A stretch of DNA of 64,000 bases from Bacteroides caecimuris (GCF_001688725.2 NZ_CP015401.2:2666001-2730000), one strand, 5' to 3'; numbered from the stretch's first letter, positions 17,963 to 28,487 are shown. Notes: generated from the sequence alone by a model not told the origin. Translations and numbers: made by a program.

Positions 17963-19403
17963 ATCCTTGAGTTTGTTTTAAATTAGGATTGATATTTATA
18001 TCGCTCAATGGGATTGCAAGATATAATGGAATGATAATATTATCATCGACTTTTTTCTTTAAGTTCGGGACCTCCTGATAAACATCAATCGTTCCACCAT
18101 AATGAAATCTAAGAAGATCGGGCCATCTTTTCCTCTCAAGATATAACTCTCTTGCACGCTCGTTCAGAATTTCTTTCTCCACTGCTATTTTATTGGTACT
18201 TCCATTATAAGTTCCAATCTTGGCACGATCTCTGACTCTATTCAGTTCAATAATAGCCTGTGGCGTTTGATTTAACGCCGCATAAGCTTCTGCTTTAAAT
18301 AAATACATCTCTGCAAGCCGATATATAACTATATCTGAGTCATAGGTACGATCTCCTTCTGTTTTTGTTCCCTTCATCTTATTATCAAAGGTCCCTATTT
18401 CATTTCCGTCCGCATCCTTTGCAGTGATATAAGAGTCTTTGGTTCTGATATCTGCCGGATTAGCATTAAAAAGACCTATCAAAAACGGACTTGGTGCATA
18501 AGTGCTGCGAGCTCCTCCTTTAGCATAAGGAATTTCATCCTTATTGACCGCCTTTTCTACAAAAACATCTCTTGGCTTCAGACTCTGACTATACTGAGCT
18601 TCCTTTTCATAAATTTCGAAATGGATAGTCCATATCACTTCTTTCCCATATTTAGTTCCATAAATATCTGCAAAGTTATCTTCCAGTGAAAGTCCTTTAC
18701 TTGCCAAATCCGCATAAGTTATGACATCTTTCAAATCTTGTTCCGATCCATTCATCACTTTTGCTTTCCATAGCAAAATATCGGCTTTCAATGCATAGCA
18801 TGCCGGCTTCGATGCCCTTCCTTTTCCATTTGCATAACTTTCTTCCGGAAAAAGATCAATTGCCGTATTTACATCACTTAGAGCACGTGCCAAAACTTCC
18901 TCCGCGGGTTCTCTTGCTAACTTAGGCTTATTTGAACTTTCTGTCGGTTCCAGTTCCAAAGGGGCATCCCCCCATATCCGGGCAATACAGAAATACATAT
19001 ACCCTCTGATACAATACGCCTCTGCCAATAATCTGTTTTTATCAGCCTCTACACCAAAATCTATTCCGGGAGTATACTTCAGTAACATATTACAATGTTG
19101 TATTACAGAGTAATAGCTCGACCAGCTATAACCATTTTGCGATGTGAGGTTTTGCGCCCATAAATTAGAAGGGCCACCTTCCAGCCCTGTTGTAAAGGCA
19201 TCTCCTCTGTCTTCAAAATGAAGAGTAGAATTCGATGTATCGCGCAATTTGGTATAAATACCGATCATATAACTTTCTACATCGCCTTTTGTATTCCAGT
19301 ATCCATCTCCGGTAATGCTTGAAACAGTATCTACATCCAGTAAGTTACACGAATGTAACAAGAATAAAGAAATGCCTAATAGTATTGATTTAAATTGTTT
19401 CAT
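17949..19403 (-). CDS. SusD-like nutrient-binding outer-membrane lipoprotein
   Basis: 484 residues, lipobox C19 (L-H-S-C-N). It has the RagB/SusD layout: an N-terminal TPR-rich half (L-A-E-A-Y-C-I-R-G-Y-M-Y-F near 125) and the C-terminal signature R-A-R-E-L-Y-L-E-R-K-R-W-P-D-L-L-R-F. It forms the lid of the SusC channel that follows 19 bp upstream in the operon. The ligand is probably sialic acid or a sialo-oligosaccharide, by context. Confidence 0.92.
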   Translation of the reverse strand: MKQFKSILLGISLFLLHSCNLLDVDTVSSITGDGYWNTKGDVESYMIGIYTKLRDTSNSTLHFEDRGDAFTTGLEGGPSNLWAQNLTSQNGYSWSSYYSVIQHCNMLLKYTPGIDFGVEADKNRLLAEAYCIRGYMYFCIARIWGDAPLELEPTESSNKPKLAREPAEEVLARALSDVNTAIDLFPEESYANGKGRASKPACYALKADILLWKAKVMNGSEQDLKDVITYADLASKGLSLEDNFADIYGTKYGKEVIWTIHFEIYEKEAQYSQSLKPRDVFVEKAVNKDEIPYAKGGARSTYAPSPFLIGLFNANPADIRTKDSYITAKDADGNEIGTFDNKMKGTKTEGDRTYDSDIVIYRLAEMYLFKAEAYAALNQTPQAIIELNRVRDRAKIGTYNGSTNKIAVEKEILNERARELYLERKRWPDLLRFHYGGTIDVYQEVPNLKKKVDDNIIIPLYLAIPLSDININPNLKQTQGYENL

Positions 19404-19422
19404 AATTATGAGTCTTATTTAA

Positions 19423-22400
19423 TTAGAAATTAATTTTTACTCCCATGTTATATTGTCTGGGTCTCGGATAAATACCATAGTCAACACCAGTATATATTTC
19501 AGGAAACATGCCATCATATTTTTTTATATAACCAATATTATACGCTCCTGCAAAAACTTCCACAGCACTGAGTCTCATCTTTCTAATCCAAGATAACGGC
19601 AACATATAACTTAAAGACACTTCCCTGAATGCCAGGTAATCTCCCTTGCTAAAATACAAGCTATTATTAGTACTACCACTTGCAGAGCTTCCGATCTGAT
19701 TATCCCATCTCATATGATTTCTATATTGATAATCATAGTCGCTCTGAACAGTATATTTAGGATATTTGCTCCCATCATTCGCACTCTGCCAAGAATTGGT
19801 CATTGCCTCTTTGATGGCATTATTATTATTACGTGAGCTACCCATTATCTGTCCTTTGAAGCCATTGTCTATTACATGCCCCATAGCCCAGTCCATAACA
19901 ATTCGTACAGTTAGTCCTTTGTATTTCAATGTATTAATAATTCCTCCGACTTTATCAGGACGAACATATCCCATGAAAATCATGTCTTTAGAGTCCAATT
20001 GTCCATCATTATTTACATCTTCAAATATTGCATCTCCCGCATGTTTCTTTCTTCCTTGTGCGTTCGGGTCATTAGGTGCCTTGGCCGCTTCTTCTTCAGT
20101 CTGATATGTTCCCAAGTAATGAAAAGCCCATCTTCCGCCAAATCTCTCACCTTCGGCAATACCACCCACTTTTTTTGTTCCTCCAGTTGCAGGATCATAA
20201 ACAAAGTTTCCTCCTACACGATGCCTTTCTTCTCCATTATCCGGTAAGTCTACTACCACTCCTTTGTTATAAGCAAATGTCAATCCTAAATCCCATGAGA
20301 AATCTTTAGTTTGAATAGGAGTAGCATTCAACTCAATCTCTACTCCGGAGTTTCTTACAGATCCATAGTTACTCTTAATAGAACTAAATCCGGTAGAACT
20401 CCATAAAGGTTCATCATACAATCTGTCAAATGTCAGTTTGTTGTAATAGTCGATTAACAGTCCTAATCTATTATTGAAAAAGCCCAAATCAACCCCAATG
20501 TCATAGGATTCTGTTGTTTCCCAGCGCAACTGCGCATTTTTCAATGTTGTATTTAATATGCCGACAGAGCCCTGATAGTTGGTATCTGTAATCTTATATT
20601 CTCCTCTCGAATTAGCCACACTCAAATTGTTGTTACCTGTGCGCCCCCAACTAGCACGCCATTTCCAACGACTAACGATAGCTTCCAATGGTTTATAGAA
20701 GTTTTCCCGATGCATATTCCACCCAGCAGATACTCCCGGGAAAAATCCCCATTTATTATCTTCCGCAAATCGCGAAGAACCATCGGCACGCATACTGATA
20801 GAGAAAAGATATTTGCCATTATAATCATAATTTACACGTCCGAAATAACTCAAAGTGGCTTCCATTGTTTTAGTCGAACTTGCCCGCTGAGTACTATCTG
20901 CCGTTGCATTTAATGTCGGAATTAAATCTATGGAAGAACCACTGCCACTTGCAGAAAGCCTATAACTATAATCATGAGTATAGCTGGCACCTGCTACGAC
21001 TCCAATATTATGTTCTTTCACTTTCTTATCATACGAAAGCACTAAATCTCCCTGCAAATGCCTGTCAAAATTATGTTTAGCAGAAGCCGGACGAATTGTA
21101 TTTCCGGTTGTTTCATTATCTGCCTGAAAATAATTTTCTAGACCTTCCGTACCGAAATAGTAGGCTGTAGGTTTTAATATCAAACCAGGCAGAATATTCC
21201 AAATTGCACCTAATTGGAAAGTTGTCCTATATACATTGGTATCATCATAGTTAGTCTTATAATAAATTTCATGCAATCTGCTTCTGAAAGACGAAATTCC
21301 TTCACCTGGAGCCGGAGTTCCATCTTCATAATACAAGCGATAAGTTGGTGGAGTCAATATGCTTCGTGATATGGTATTAACTGTATTTCCACCTCCTACA
21401 GCATCTCTCACCTGCAAACTAGCTTTAGTAGACAGACTCCATGATTCACTCAATTTATAGTTTCCATTAAACAAAACGCTGTAATTCTTATAATTCGTAC
21501 CTCGAAGAATACCATCCTGATTCAAATATCTTAATCCTACATAATAGTTAATAGCTTCCGTCCCTCCACTAATGCTCAAATCTATTTCATGCTTCTGCCC
21601 AGTTGTAAAGGTGGCTTTCTGAAAGTCATTATCCTGAAAAATAAGTTGTTTACCTGTAACAGGATCTGCCATTGTCTGCCATCCTTCGTTTTCCAACAAG
21701 TTACTGACGTAACCTTGACCATACTTTTGAAGATAAACATCCAAAAACTCAAGCGTATTCTTTGAATTTCTAGGATTTCCGGTTGACATACCAAATGAAC
21801 CGCTCAAAAATTTAGCCTGATCTTCTTTTCCATTATAAGTTAAGTCTGCCTGATTAAATTTAGCAATATTCGAACGAGATAATGTTATATAATCCCGTGC
21901 ATTCAATAATGGGATTCGCTGAGGTTGTTGTTCCACTCCGTATGTGTATCGCAGACTTACAACAGGTTTCCCTTTCTGACCGGATTTAGTTTTGACAAGA
22001 ATAATACCATTAGCTGCTCTGGAACCATAGATAGCAGTAGAAGCAGCATCTTTCAAGACCTCTATAGATTCTATATCTGCCGGATTCATATCTGATATAT
22101 TTCTAAAACCTTGTGATATTATACCATCAATAATTATTAAAGGCGTATCACTTTCCGGCGAAGTTGAACTTCCTCCACGAATAAATAATTGAGGATCAGC
22201 TCCAGGCTGCCCACTAGAAATCTGTAAAGACAAACCAGGCACTTTTCCTTGTAACTGTAATAATGGATTCTGTCCAGGTGCCTTCTGGAATTCTTCCTTA
22301 TTTATCTTAGAAATAGAATTGGTTATTAATGCCCTTGATTGTTTTCCATAACCTATAGCTACAACTTCATCAAGCAATACAGAACTCTCTTTCAAAACAA

Positions 22401-22707
22401 TGACAATATTTCTACGCCCTTTGACTGCAATTTCTTTTGTTTCCATTCCTACAAAAGAAACAATAAGAGTAGCGTCAGGAGAAACCATTATTGAGAATTC
22501 ACCAGCTATATTAGTAATGGTACCTTTATCCATTCCTTTTACTGAAATTGAAACTCCGGGTAATTCTACCCCATTTTGATCTTGTATTATACCAGAGACT
22601 TTAATTTCTTTAGAACTGATATCATCTGCTTGAATATTTAGGGAAATAAATAAAAAAGCAAATAACACCGATAATATTTTATTCGTATGCTTTATTGAGT
22701 TTTTCAT
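19423..22707 (-). CDS. SusC-like TonB-dependent outer-membrane transporter
   Basis: 1094 residues, typical for SusC. After a signal peptide (to about residue 27) come a carboxypeptidase-D-like regulatory domain (about 33-112), the SusC plug with V-A-I-G-Y-G-K-Q near 117, and a 22-strand barrel ending with G-V-K-I-N-F. There is no STN domain, so it should not be an anti-sigma-coupled receptor. It imports the sugar bound by the neighbouring SusD-like protein across the outer membrane using TonB energy. Confidence 0.93.
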   Translation of the reverse strand: MKNSIKHTNKILSVLFAFLFISLNIQADDISSKEIKVSGIIQDQNGVELPGVSISVKGMDKGTITNIAGEFSIMVSPDATLIVSFVGMETKEIAVKGRRNIVIVLKESSVLLDEVVAIGYGKQSRALITNSISKINKEEFQKAPGQNPLLQLQGKVPGLSLQISSGQPGADPQLFIRGGSSTSPESDTPLIIIDGIISQGFRNISDMNPADIESIEVLKDAASTAIYGSRAANGIILVKTKSGQKGKPVVSLRYTYGVEQQPQRIPLLNARDYITLSRSNIAKFNQADLTYNGKEDQAKFLSGSFGMSTGNPRNSKNTLEFLDVYLQKYGQGYVSNLLENEGWQTMADPVTGKQLIFQDNDFQKATFTTGQKHEIDLSISGGTEAINYYVGLRYLNQDGILRGTNYKNYSVLFNGNYKLSESWSLSTKASLQVRDAVGGGNTVNTISRSILTPPTYRLYYEDGTPAPGEGISSFRSRLHEIYYKTNYDDTNVYRTTFQLGAIWNILPGLILKPTAYYFGTEGLENYFQADNETTGNTIRPASAKHNFDRHLQGDLVLSYDKKVKEHNIGVVAGASYTHDYSYRLSASGSGSSIDLIPTLNATADSTQRASSTKTMEATLSYFGRVNYDYNGKYLFSISMRADGSSRFAEDNKWGFFPGVSAGWNMHRENFYKPLEAIVSRWKWRASWGRTGNNNLSVANSRGEYKITDTNYQGSVGILNTTLKNAQLRWETTESYDIGVDLGFFNNRLGLLIDYYNKLTFDRLYDEPLWSSTGFSSIKSNYGSVRNSGVEIELNATPIQTKDFSWDLGLTFAYNKGVVVDLPDNGEERHRVGGNFVYDPATGGTKKVGGIAEGERFGGRWAFHYLGTYQTEEEAAKAPNDPNAQGRKKHAGDAIFEDVNNDGQLDSKDMIFMGYVRPDKVGGIINTLKYKGLTVRIVMDWAMGHVIDNGFKGQIMGSSRNNNNAIKEAMTNSWQSANDGSKYPKYTVQSDYDYQYRNHMRWDNQIGSSASGSTNNSLYFSKGDYLAFREVSLSYMLPLSWIRKMRLSAVEVFAGAYNIGYIKKYDGMFPEIYTGVDYGIYPRPRQYNMGVKINF

Positions 22708-22732
22708 AAAATATAAAATTAAAATTTGAAAA

Positions 22733-23968
22733 TTAATCCTTCATATCGATGGTCTTAGGTCGCAGACAGGTGACCAAAATGACCAGCATTATCAATACGA
22801 ATATTGCCAGAAGCGCGAAATCTCGTCCCAAATGTCCGGCATCCGTAGATTCTCCCAGAATACTGGTTATTGCCGCTCCCGCAAATACTCCGCACATATT
22901 CATAATACCATAAGCCGTTGCCCTGTAACGGGCTGAAACAAACTGGCAAAGAATCGGCATATTATTTGCGTCGAACATTCCGAATCCCGCTCCGAACAGA
23001 ACCGTTCCCATCACCAATGCGAAAATGGAATGACCGAATCCGATGAACAATAAAGAGGGGATAATAAAAGCCAATCCCAAAGCTCCCGTATATACTCTTC
23101 CGCGCACATTTTTGAGCACCCATCGGTCGGATATATATCCGCCGGCTAATACTCCGAACAGTGAAGATAAAGCGATGGAGATGGTAGACATCGGTCCTGC
23201 CACGGAAATATCAATAGACAGGCTCTCAGAAAAGAGAGTCGGCAACCAGTTTTTCGCCGCCCATCCCGGAGTGCCCGGCACGCAGAAGTAAAACAAGATA
23301 ATCCAGAAAAAGACGTTGGAGAACAACATTCCCAAGCTTTTCAGAACCGGTATCTTTTTCACTTTCTCTTGTATGGCAGAGACAGTTCCCCTTTCCTTAT
23401 CCCGTAAGAAAAAAGCCAGAACGACGCCATATCCTATACCAATAATACCAAACCAGTGGAATGTACTATGCCAAGAATACATGGCAGCAAAAGTAGCTCC
23501 AAAACCACCTATTGCCTGCCCGACATAAAGTCCCGTCATGTGTATTCCCACTGCCAGCGAACGCGTCTTATCCTGATGAAAATCAGCTATCAGAGACAGG
23601 GCGGCGGGTAAATACAATGCTTCGCTTATTCCCATAATTCCACGAAGCCAGTAAAGCTGGTCAAAAGTAGTGGCATATCCCATCAGGAAAGTAACTCCGG
23701 ACCATACACACAAACTTCCTACGATCAACCATTTGCGGCTCATACGGTCACCGATAATCCCGGAAATGGGACTCATCAGTCCGTATATCCACAGGAAGAC
23801 CGCCATCAATCTGCCGAAATTGGCTGCCGATTCCAGTTCACGGACATCTGCCATCATAGGAATCCGCATGGTAGAGAGCATCTGCCTGTCCATATAGTTG
23901 AGTAAAGCAACTCCCCATAACAATCCGACTACCACCCAAGGATATATATTTGGAATTTTACTGTTCAT
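22733..23968 (-). CDS. nanT: MFS transporter, probable sialic acid importer
   Basis: 411 residues, twelve hydrophobic helices in two bundles of six around a charged central loop (R-D-K-E-R-G-T-V near 190). The start P-W-V-V-V-G-L-L-W-G-V-A-L-L-N-Y-M-D-R-Q is of the anion:cation symporter kind, and G-D-R-M-S-R-K-W is the MFS loop. It sits 3 bp after the long sialidase gene. Bacteroides import free Neu5Ac by an MFS transporter of this sort, so Neu5Ac is the likely substrate. Confidence 0.82.
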   Translation of the reverse strand: MNSKIPNIYPWVVVGLLWGVALLNYMDRQMLSTMRIPMMADVRELESAANFGRLMAVFLWIYGLMSPISGIIGDRMSRKWLIVGSLCVWSGVTFLMGYATTFDQLYWLRGIMGISEALYLPAALSLIADFHQDKTRSLAVGIHMTGLYVGQAIGGFGATFAAMYSWHSTFHWFGIIGIGYGVVLAFFLRDKERGTVSAIQEKVKKIPVLKSLGMLFSNVFFWIILFYFCVPGTPGWAAKNWLPTLFSESLSIDISVAGPMSTISIALSSLFGVLAGGYISDRWVLKNVRGRVYTGALGLAFIIPSLLFIGFGHSIFALVMGTVLFGAGFGMFDANNMPILCQFVSARYRATAYGIMNMCGVFAGAAITSILGESTDAGHLGRDFALLAIFVLIMLVILVTCLRPKTIDMKD

Positions 23969-23971
23969 AAC

Positions 23972-25612
23972 CTACCTGTTTAAAATTTCCGCCAAATCAA
24001 TTTTAATAAAAGCCATATTTGCCTGACTGCTTTCATATAATATCCCTATTGAATTTTCATCTATTGACGTGATGCTGGAATAACCTGCACTACGATATTG
24101 GTCAAACAGAATCCAGTATTTCTCAGGCCATGTCATTCCGTCGTCAAAACTAACTTTCAAGGTCAATTTATCCCGTGTCTTATAATCACTGGGATTGGCA
24201 AATAATAGTATGCTTTTCTTTTCTCCGTCCACAGTATAATCATGGCGATGTAAACTTGCCATACACGTCGGTTCCACCAATGCTTTTCGTGACGTGAGAT
24301 GCTCTGTCCATGTCTCGCCCAAGTCTGTTGTCGTACAGATTCTCCGGCCATTCACTTCTTTATTCCCCCGGTTTCTGTTATCGCGCATATTCAGCATTAC
24401 AGTACCGTCACTTAATTGGGCTGCATTACATTCCGTCACATTCGAATAAGCCGGATTGCTGGTTGTCCATGTCTTTCCGTGGTCTTTACTATATGTAATA
24501 TTGGAGAATGCTGCTCCCTTATCATCACGTCCTTGTGTAGGAAAGACCAAAGTACCATCCGCCAGTGTTATTCCTTGTCCGGGAGCCGGAGCAAACAACC
24601 ACCATTCAGGACGTTTGGTTTTACCAGTTATATTATCGGGGAAACTCCATGTCAGTCCGTCATCCGTGCTTTTAGTTATCAGGAACTGACAGGTCTCTTT
24701 CAGACCGATTCCGGGTTGTGAGCCCTTCTTTCGCCACTGGTGTATCCAGTAAGTACTGTTTTCATTCAAGCCCTCTATCCACTTGCCATTATCATCCAAT
24801 GCACCGTGCATCCACAATCCGGCTATATAAATATCATTTGTGTTTTTATCCACAAGGATGCACGCATCACTCACTCCATTAAACTTTTGCGGAAGTCCTC
24901 CCCATTCTCCCATATCCAACACCGTCTGGATGGGTTGCCATGTCAGTCCTTTGTCAAAGCTACGATGAAGAGCGATATCTATGTTTCCCTGCAAATCGCG
25001 AGCCAAATCATAACGGGCATCAAATATAGCCAGCAGAGTTCCGTTGTTACTGGTAGCCAATCCCGGAATACGTGAAGAAACGATACCATCCTGTCCTTTC
25101 TGTCTTAATGCCACTCCCACTCTTAGGGGAATAGCCTCCTTATTCGAGACTTTCAGTTCTCCCCGGCTGGTTTTTATCCGGCTGCAATTCACACTAATGC
25201 GGTGTGTCAGTGGAACCGTATCCTTCAATGTCACTGCTATCCAAAAAGACAAGGAATCATCTTTCACTTGTATATTATCTGTAAAAGATATCTTCCGTGC
25301 AGCGGGCATCGGTTTACATATCAGACGGGATTCATCTATCAGCCCGTTTTTATGAGTTCCATATACCGCAACAGAAAGGATATCAGACAAGTCGGTACTT
25401 TCTTGCAAGTCGACATCAATCTGCCGGATAGTGTAAGGACGGCTGTTTGTTTGAATCAAAGTTGCCTTAACAGTCGGATTAATCTGCTTTTTGACCAAAA
25501 CAGGGATGACAGGCCTTTCCAGTTCGAACCTTATATCTTTACCCAAAGATATATCTGGTATCCATAGCAAAATCATCGAAAATATGATAAATATTTTCTT
25601 ACTCATTTTCAT
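23972..25612 (-). CDS. nanH: Sialidase NanH (GH33) with N-terminal accessory domain
   Basis: 546 residues. A signal peptide (to about residue 24, no lipobox) is followed by a beta-rich accessory domain (about 25-180) of the sialidase-N kind, and then the catalytic propeller. The first arginine lies in S-R-I-P-G-L-A (near 190). Five Asp boxes follow: S-F-D-K-G-L-T-W, S-T-D-D-G-L-T-W, S-K-D-H-G-K-T-W, T-T-D-L-G-E-T-W, S-F-D-D-G-M-T-W. The tyrosine motif A-G-Y-S-S near the end fits the catalytic Tyr region. It is similar in length and layout to known Bacteroides periplasmic sialidases. Confidence 0.92.
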   Translation of the reverse strand: MKMSKKIFIIFSMILLWIPDISLGKDIRFELERPVIPVLVKKQINPTVKATLIQTNSRPYTIRQIDVDLQESTDLSDILSVAVYGTHKNGLIDESRLICKPMPAARKISFTDNIQVKDDSLSFWIAVTLKDTVPLTHRISVNCSRIKTSRGELKVSNKEAIPLRVGVALRQKGQDGIVSSRIPGLATSNNGTLLAIFDARYDLARDLQGNIDIALHRSFDKGLTWQPIQTVLDMGEWGGLPQKFNGVSDACILVDKNTNDIYIAGLWMHGALDDNGKWIEGLNENSTYWIHQWRKKGSQPGIGLKETCQFLITKSTDDGLTWSFPDNITGKTKRPEWWLFAPAPGQGITLADGTLVFPTQGRDDKGAAFSNITYSKDHGKTWTTSNPAYSNVTECNAAQLSDGTVMLNMRDNRNRGNKEVNGRRICTTTDLGETWTEHLTSRKALVEPTCMASLHRHDYTVDGEKKSILLFANPSDYKTRDKLTLKVSFDDGMTWPEKYWILFDQYRSAGYSSITSIDENSIGILYESSQANMAFIKIDLAEILNR

Positions 25613-25728
25613 AGTATTTTTATTTTAGGTAATTTTGAACGCATTTAACTAGATTAGGGGGAGATAGACAGGAAGTAAAGTAGCAAACCCCAGCAATATA
25701 CTTTTACTGTCATCTCCTCTTTTTATGT
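25613..25728 (-). promoter_or_regulatory. Structured gap between nanL and nanH
   Basis: On the minus strand GGAGATGACAGTAAAAGTA (ending near 25706) can pair imperfectly with TACTTTACTTCCTGTCTATC (near 25662-25685), giving a long stem-loop. Downstream of it AATCTAGTTAAATGCGTT (25638-25655) precedes nanH; almost the same 18 bases (26641-26658) precede nanL. An internal processing site, attenuator or second promoter is possible. Confidence 0.4.
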
Positions 25729-26640
25729 CTAAAAATCGAAGAAATTTATCGCATCCAAATCACCTTTTAATTTGTCATACTCCTCAACTGAAAATGGTTT
25801 AATTGGCAAACGACAACTGCCACAATCAATACCTATTAATTTCATGATAGCTTTACCTCCACGTACGCCTCCGCCATATTTAATGATAACTTCTACCGTA
25901 CGTATAGATTTCATTTGCCAGGCACGTGCCGTTTCCACATCATTTTGCTTCATTGACTCAAAAATAGCATGGTAAACATTAGGGATATAATTATATGTAC
26001 TTCCTACGCCTGCCACAGCTCCCATTGATAAACCTGCAATCAGAATCTCATCAAAGCCATGCAGAACTTCAAACTTATGCTGTTCCAAATCGATGCAGGC
26101 CCCCATCTCCATCAGATTATTATGAGTAAATTTAGTACCTACCAAGTTTGATATTTTCTTCTTGCCCTCTACCAAAAAACTATCTACCGGCAAATTAACC
26201 CCTGTGATCGACGGCATATTATAATAATAGAAAGGCAATCCACTGGCAGCCCCGCAAACCGGAGCAAAAAAATCAATTAACTCATTTACCGTTCCCGGTT
26301 TGAAAAAAGACGGAGCTATTGAAGCAATGGCATCGGCTCCTGCTTTTTCTGCATGACATGCCAGTTCCATAGCGCCCCGTTGGCAGTTTGAACCTACATG
26401 GGCAATCACTTTGAACCGCTTACCAGCCGAAGCAACCCATTTTTCAAGAATTAATTTACGTTCATCAATCGTCAGCGAAGAGAATTCACCAGTCGTACCA
26501 CACACAAACACCCCTTTAATAGGAGTCGATGCGATCCAATCAGCATATTTTTCAATAACAGATAAATTTACATCCCCATTTTCATCCATTGGGGTGAAGG
26601 TGGCCGCAACCATACCTTCCAGTCTTTCATAATTGTTCAT
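25729..26640 (-). CDS. nanL: N-acetylneuraminate lyase
   Basis: 303 residues, DHDPS/NAL (DapA) family TIM barrel. G-T-T-G-E near residue 48 is the carboxylate-binding loop. Y-Y-Y-N-M-P near 137 provides the catalytic Tyr, and G-T-K-F-T near 168 the Schiff-base Lys. It splits Neu5Ac into ManNAc and pyruvate in the cytoplasm. No ManNAc epimerase or kinase is found in the window. Confidence 0.92.
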   Translation of the reverse strand: MNNYERLEGMVAATFTPMDENGDVNLSVIEKYADWIASTPIKGVFVCGTTGEFSSLTIDERKLILEKWVASAGKRFKVIAHVGSNCQRGAMELACHAEKAGADAIASIAPSFFKPGTVNELIDFFAPVCGAASGLPFYYYNMPSITGVNLPVDSFLVEGKKKISNLVGTKFTHNNLMEMGACIDLEQHKFEVLHGFDEILIAGLSMGAVAGVGSTYNYIPNVYHAIFESMKQNDVETARAWQMKSIRTVEVIIKYGGGVRGGKAIMKLIGIDCGSCRLPIKPFSVEEYDKLKGDLDAINFFDF

Positions 26641-26676
26641 AACGCATTTAATTAGATTTGATATTTCATTTTATTT

Positions 26677-27738
26677 CTAGAAACTTCCCTTTAGAATAAA
26701 TGGCGTCCGTATTCCCGGCTGTACCTCACCACTTACAATGAATATCTGATTTCCGACAGAAACAACATTCGTAGTAACCGGAATGCGATAAGGACATTCG
26801 AGCGAATCGACCAAAGAATTCGTACTTGTACTGACTACCCGTAACTTACGGCTGAATCCCGGATGCTCGGAAGATGTAGGAAGAATCTCTTCCACTCCCC
26901 CAATTAACAGAATCTTATCCTCCCCGTATGATACACCAGTCCCCGCCATTACAGGAAAAGAACCGGTCATTTTACTCCATTTTCCAATGCTTGGCTCAAA
27001 TACGTACCCCTCCGTATGTTCTACCATCGCCTCATCCGGAGCATAACTTCTTCCACTGAAAAGATAAAATCGTTCTCCTTGCGCCACACCTACTGCATAG
27101 GAAAGAGAAGGACCATTCCAATCCGGCATTTCTTGCCATCCTCTTTCTTTATGTATCAAATCCAGCATGTAAAAATGATGAGTCGACTGTTCATTTACCA
27201 TAGTCTCTTGCCCCCCAGCAATATAAATACAGTTATCACCCATTGCTCCCGTTGCATTCGCCAACGGAATCGGCAAAGATGGATAACTAACCGAGTCTAT
27301 CACAAATGTATCTTCTTCTTTCTTTATCAGGAAAACGTTATCACTACACTGCGTACGATCACACCCTCCAATACACAACAATCCTTCCGGCAAACTTATT
27401 GAAACTCCATAAGCAAGCGGGCGATCGAGAAAATCATCATAAACAGTCCATTTTCCCGTTTGTAAATCATAGCTATATAAAGTAGACCACCAAGCTTTCG
27501 CTCCTCCTTCCCAAGGATACTTATCCGGAAAATTAGCTCCACCCAGCACAAGCAACTTTCCTTCCACTATCCCGGAATACGCACCTGCCAACCCAACGTT
27601 TTCCGACATGCCGGCACAACCCGGAAGCAGCAATGAGTTTTCCCATTGCACCTCTATCTTCTTTTCCTTTTTTCCCAAACAAGATGTATTCATAAACAAT
27701 ATCATTAAGGATAAATATAAAAAATGCAGCCTTTTCAT
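26677..27738 (-). CDS. nanM: Kelch-type sialic acid mutarotase, lipoprotein
   Basis: 353 residues with lipobox C20 (M-N-T-S-C). The body is a kelch beta-propeller with repeated L-x-x-G-G motifs (V-L-G-G-A-N-F, C-I-G-G-C-D, I-A-G-G-Q-E, L-I-G-G-V-E). The family (cyclically permuted mutarotase, NanM) speeds conversion of alpha-Neu5Ac, released by sialidases, to the beta form. Between nanL (36 bp away) and the regulator (4-bp overlap) the context agrees. Confidence 0.88.
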   Translation of the reverse strand: MKRLHFLYLSLMILFMNTSCLGKKEKKIEVQWENSLLLPGCAGMSENVGLAGAYSGIVEGKLLVLGGANFPDKYPWEGGAKAWWSTLYSYDLQTGKWTVYDDFLDRPLAYGVSISLPEGLLCIGGCDRTQCSDNVFLIKKEEDTFVIDSVSYPSLPIPLANATGAMGDNCIYIAGGQETMVNEQSTHHFYMLDLIHKERGWQEMPDWNGPSLSYAVGVAQGERFYLFSGRSYAPDEAMVEHTEGYVFEPSIGKWSKMTGSFPVMAGTGVSYGEDKILLIGGVEEILPTSSEHPGFSRKLRVVSTSTNSLVDSLECPYRIPVTTNVVSVGNQIFIVSGEVQPGIRTPFILKGSF

Positions 27739-28487
27739 ATCCCTTCTACCTTTTCATCATTTTCTTTTTCCGCCATCAACTCCTGACTCCGATTGACCTT
27801 GAAAATCTTATAAACCTCAAAATGTCTTTCGATGGCGTCCCGATATCCTTTTTCATCCCCTTTTTTTATAAAATCCAGCAAGTCAGCATGAGTAGCTATT
27901 TTACCACTTTTGCTCATTTCTATATTTATAGGTTTCAAGTAATCTTTGAATTTTTCTTTCACATAGACAAGTATAGGATGAATGATTTCCTGAAATTCGG
28001 ATATTATTTTATTTCCAGTGATCTCATATAGTTTCGTATGAAAAGCCGATTCACTGATCAATGCGTATTCATTATTCTCAAAAACAATTCCCATTTTCAC
28101 TATCTCGCTTAACTGTTCAATATCTTTAGGAGTGATCTTACGAAAAATATCACTTGATATTCCTATTTCAAGTGCAATTCTGAAATCTAACAGATCTAAA
28201 ATAGTTTCTTCACTCAAAACACGAGGATCTATCACTCTTTTCATCCCTCCTAAAATAGAAGGTTCGGTCAGAACCATTCCTTTGCGAGGACGTGCATGAA
28301 TCAGTCCCATCATTTTCAAACGACTTAATGCTTCTCTGACAACACTCCTTGCAACTCCTAATTCTGCAGCCAGATTATTCTCATTAGGAATTGAATCTCC
28401 ACGTCTTAAGTCATTCTTTTTAAAGTAAGTAAGCAGACTGTCTTCCACCTGATCAATCAATGTTGTTTGATTAATTTCTATCTTCAT
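27735..28487 (-). CDS. GntR/FadR-type (FCD) regulator of the sialic-acid locus
   Basis: 250 residues: an N-terminal winged helix (about 10-75; N-L-A-A-E-L-G-V-A-R-S-V-V-R-E-A-L-S-R-L is the recognition region) and an alpha-helical FCD ligand domain (about 95-230; the D-F-R-I-A-L-E and H-x-x-L-Y motifs are visible). It is the first gene of the minus-strand run and overlaps nanM. A palindrome typical of FadR-like operators lies 27 bp upstream of its start. It probably represses the operon until Neu5Ac or a derivative binds; the effector is not known from sequence. Confidence 0.88.
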   Translation of the reverse strand: MKIEINQTTLIDQVEDSLLTYFKKNDLRRGDSIPNENNLAAELGVARSVVREALSRLKMMGLIHARPRKGMVLTEPSILGGMKRVIDPRVLSEETILDLLDFRIALEIGISSDIFRKITPKDIEQLSEIVKMGIVFENNEYALISESAFHTKLYEITGNKIISEFQEIIHPILVYVKEKFKDYLKPINIEMSKSGKIATHADLLDFIKKGDEKGYRDAIERHFEVYKIFKVNRSQELMAEKENDEKVEGI

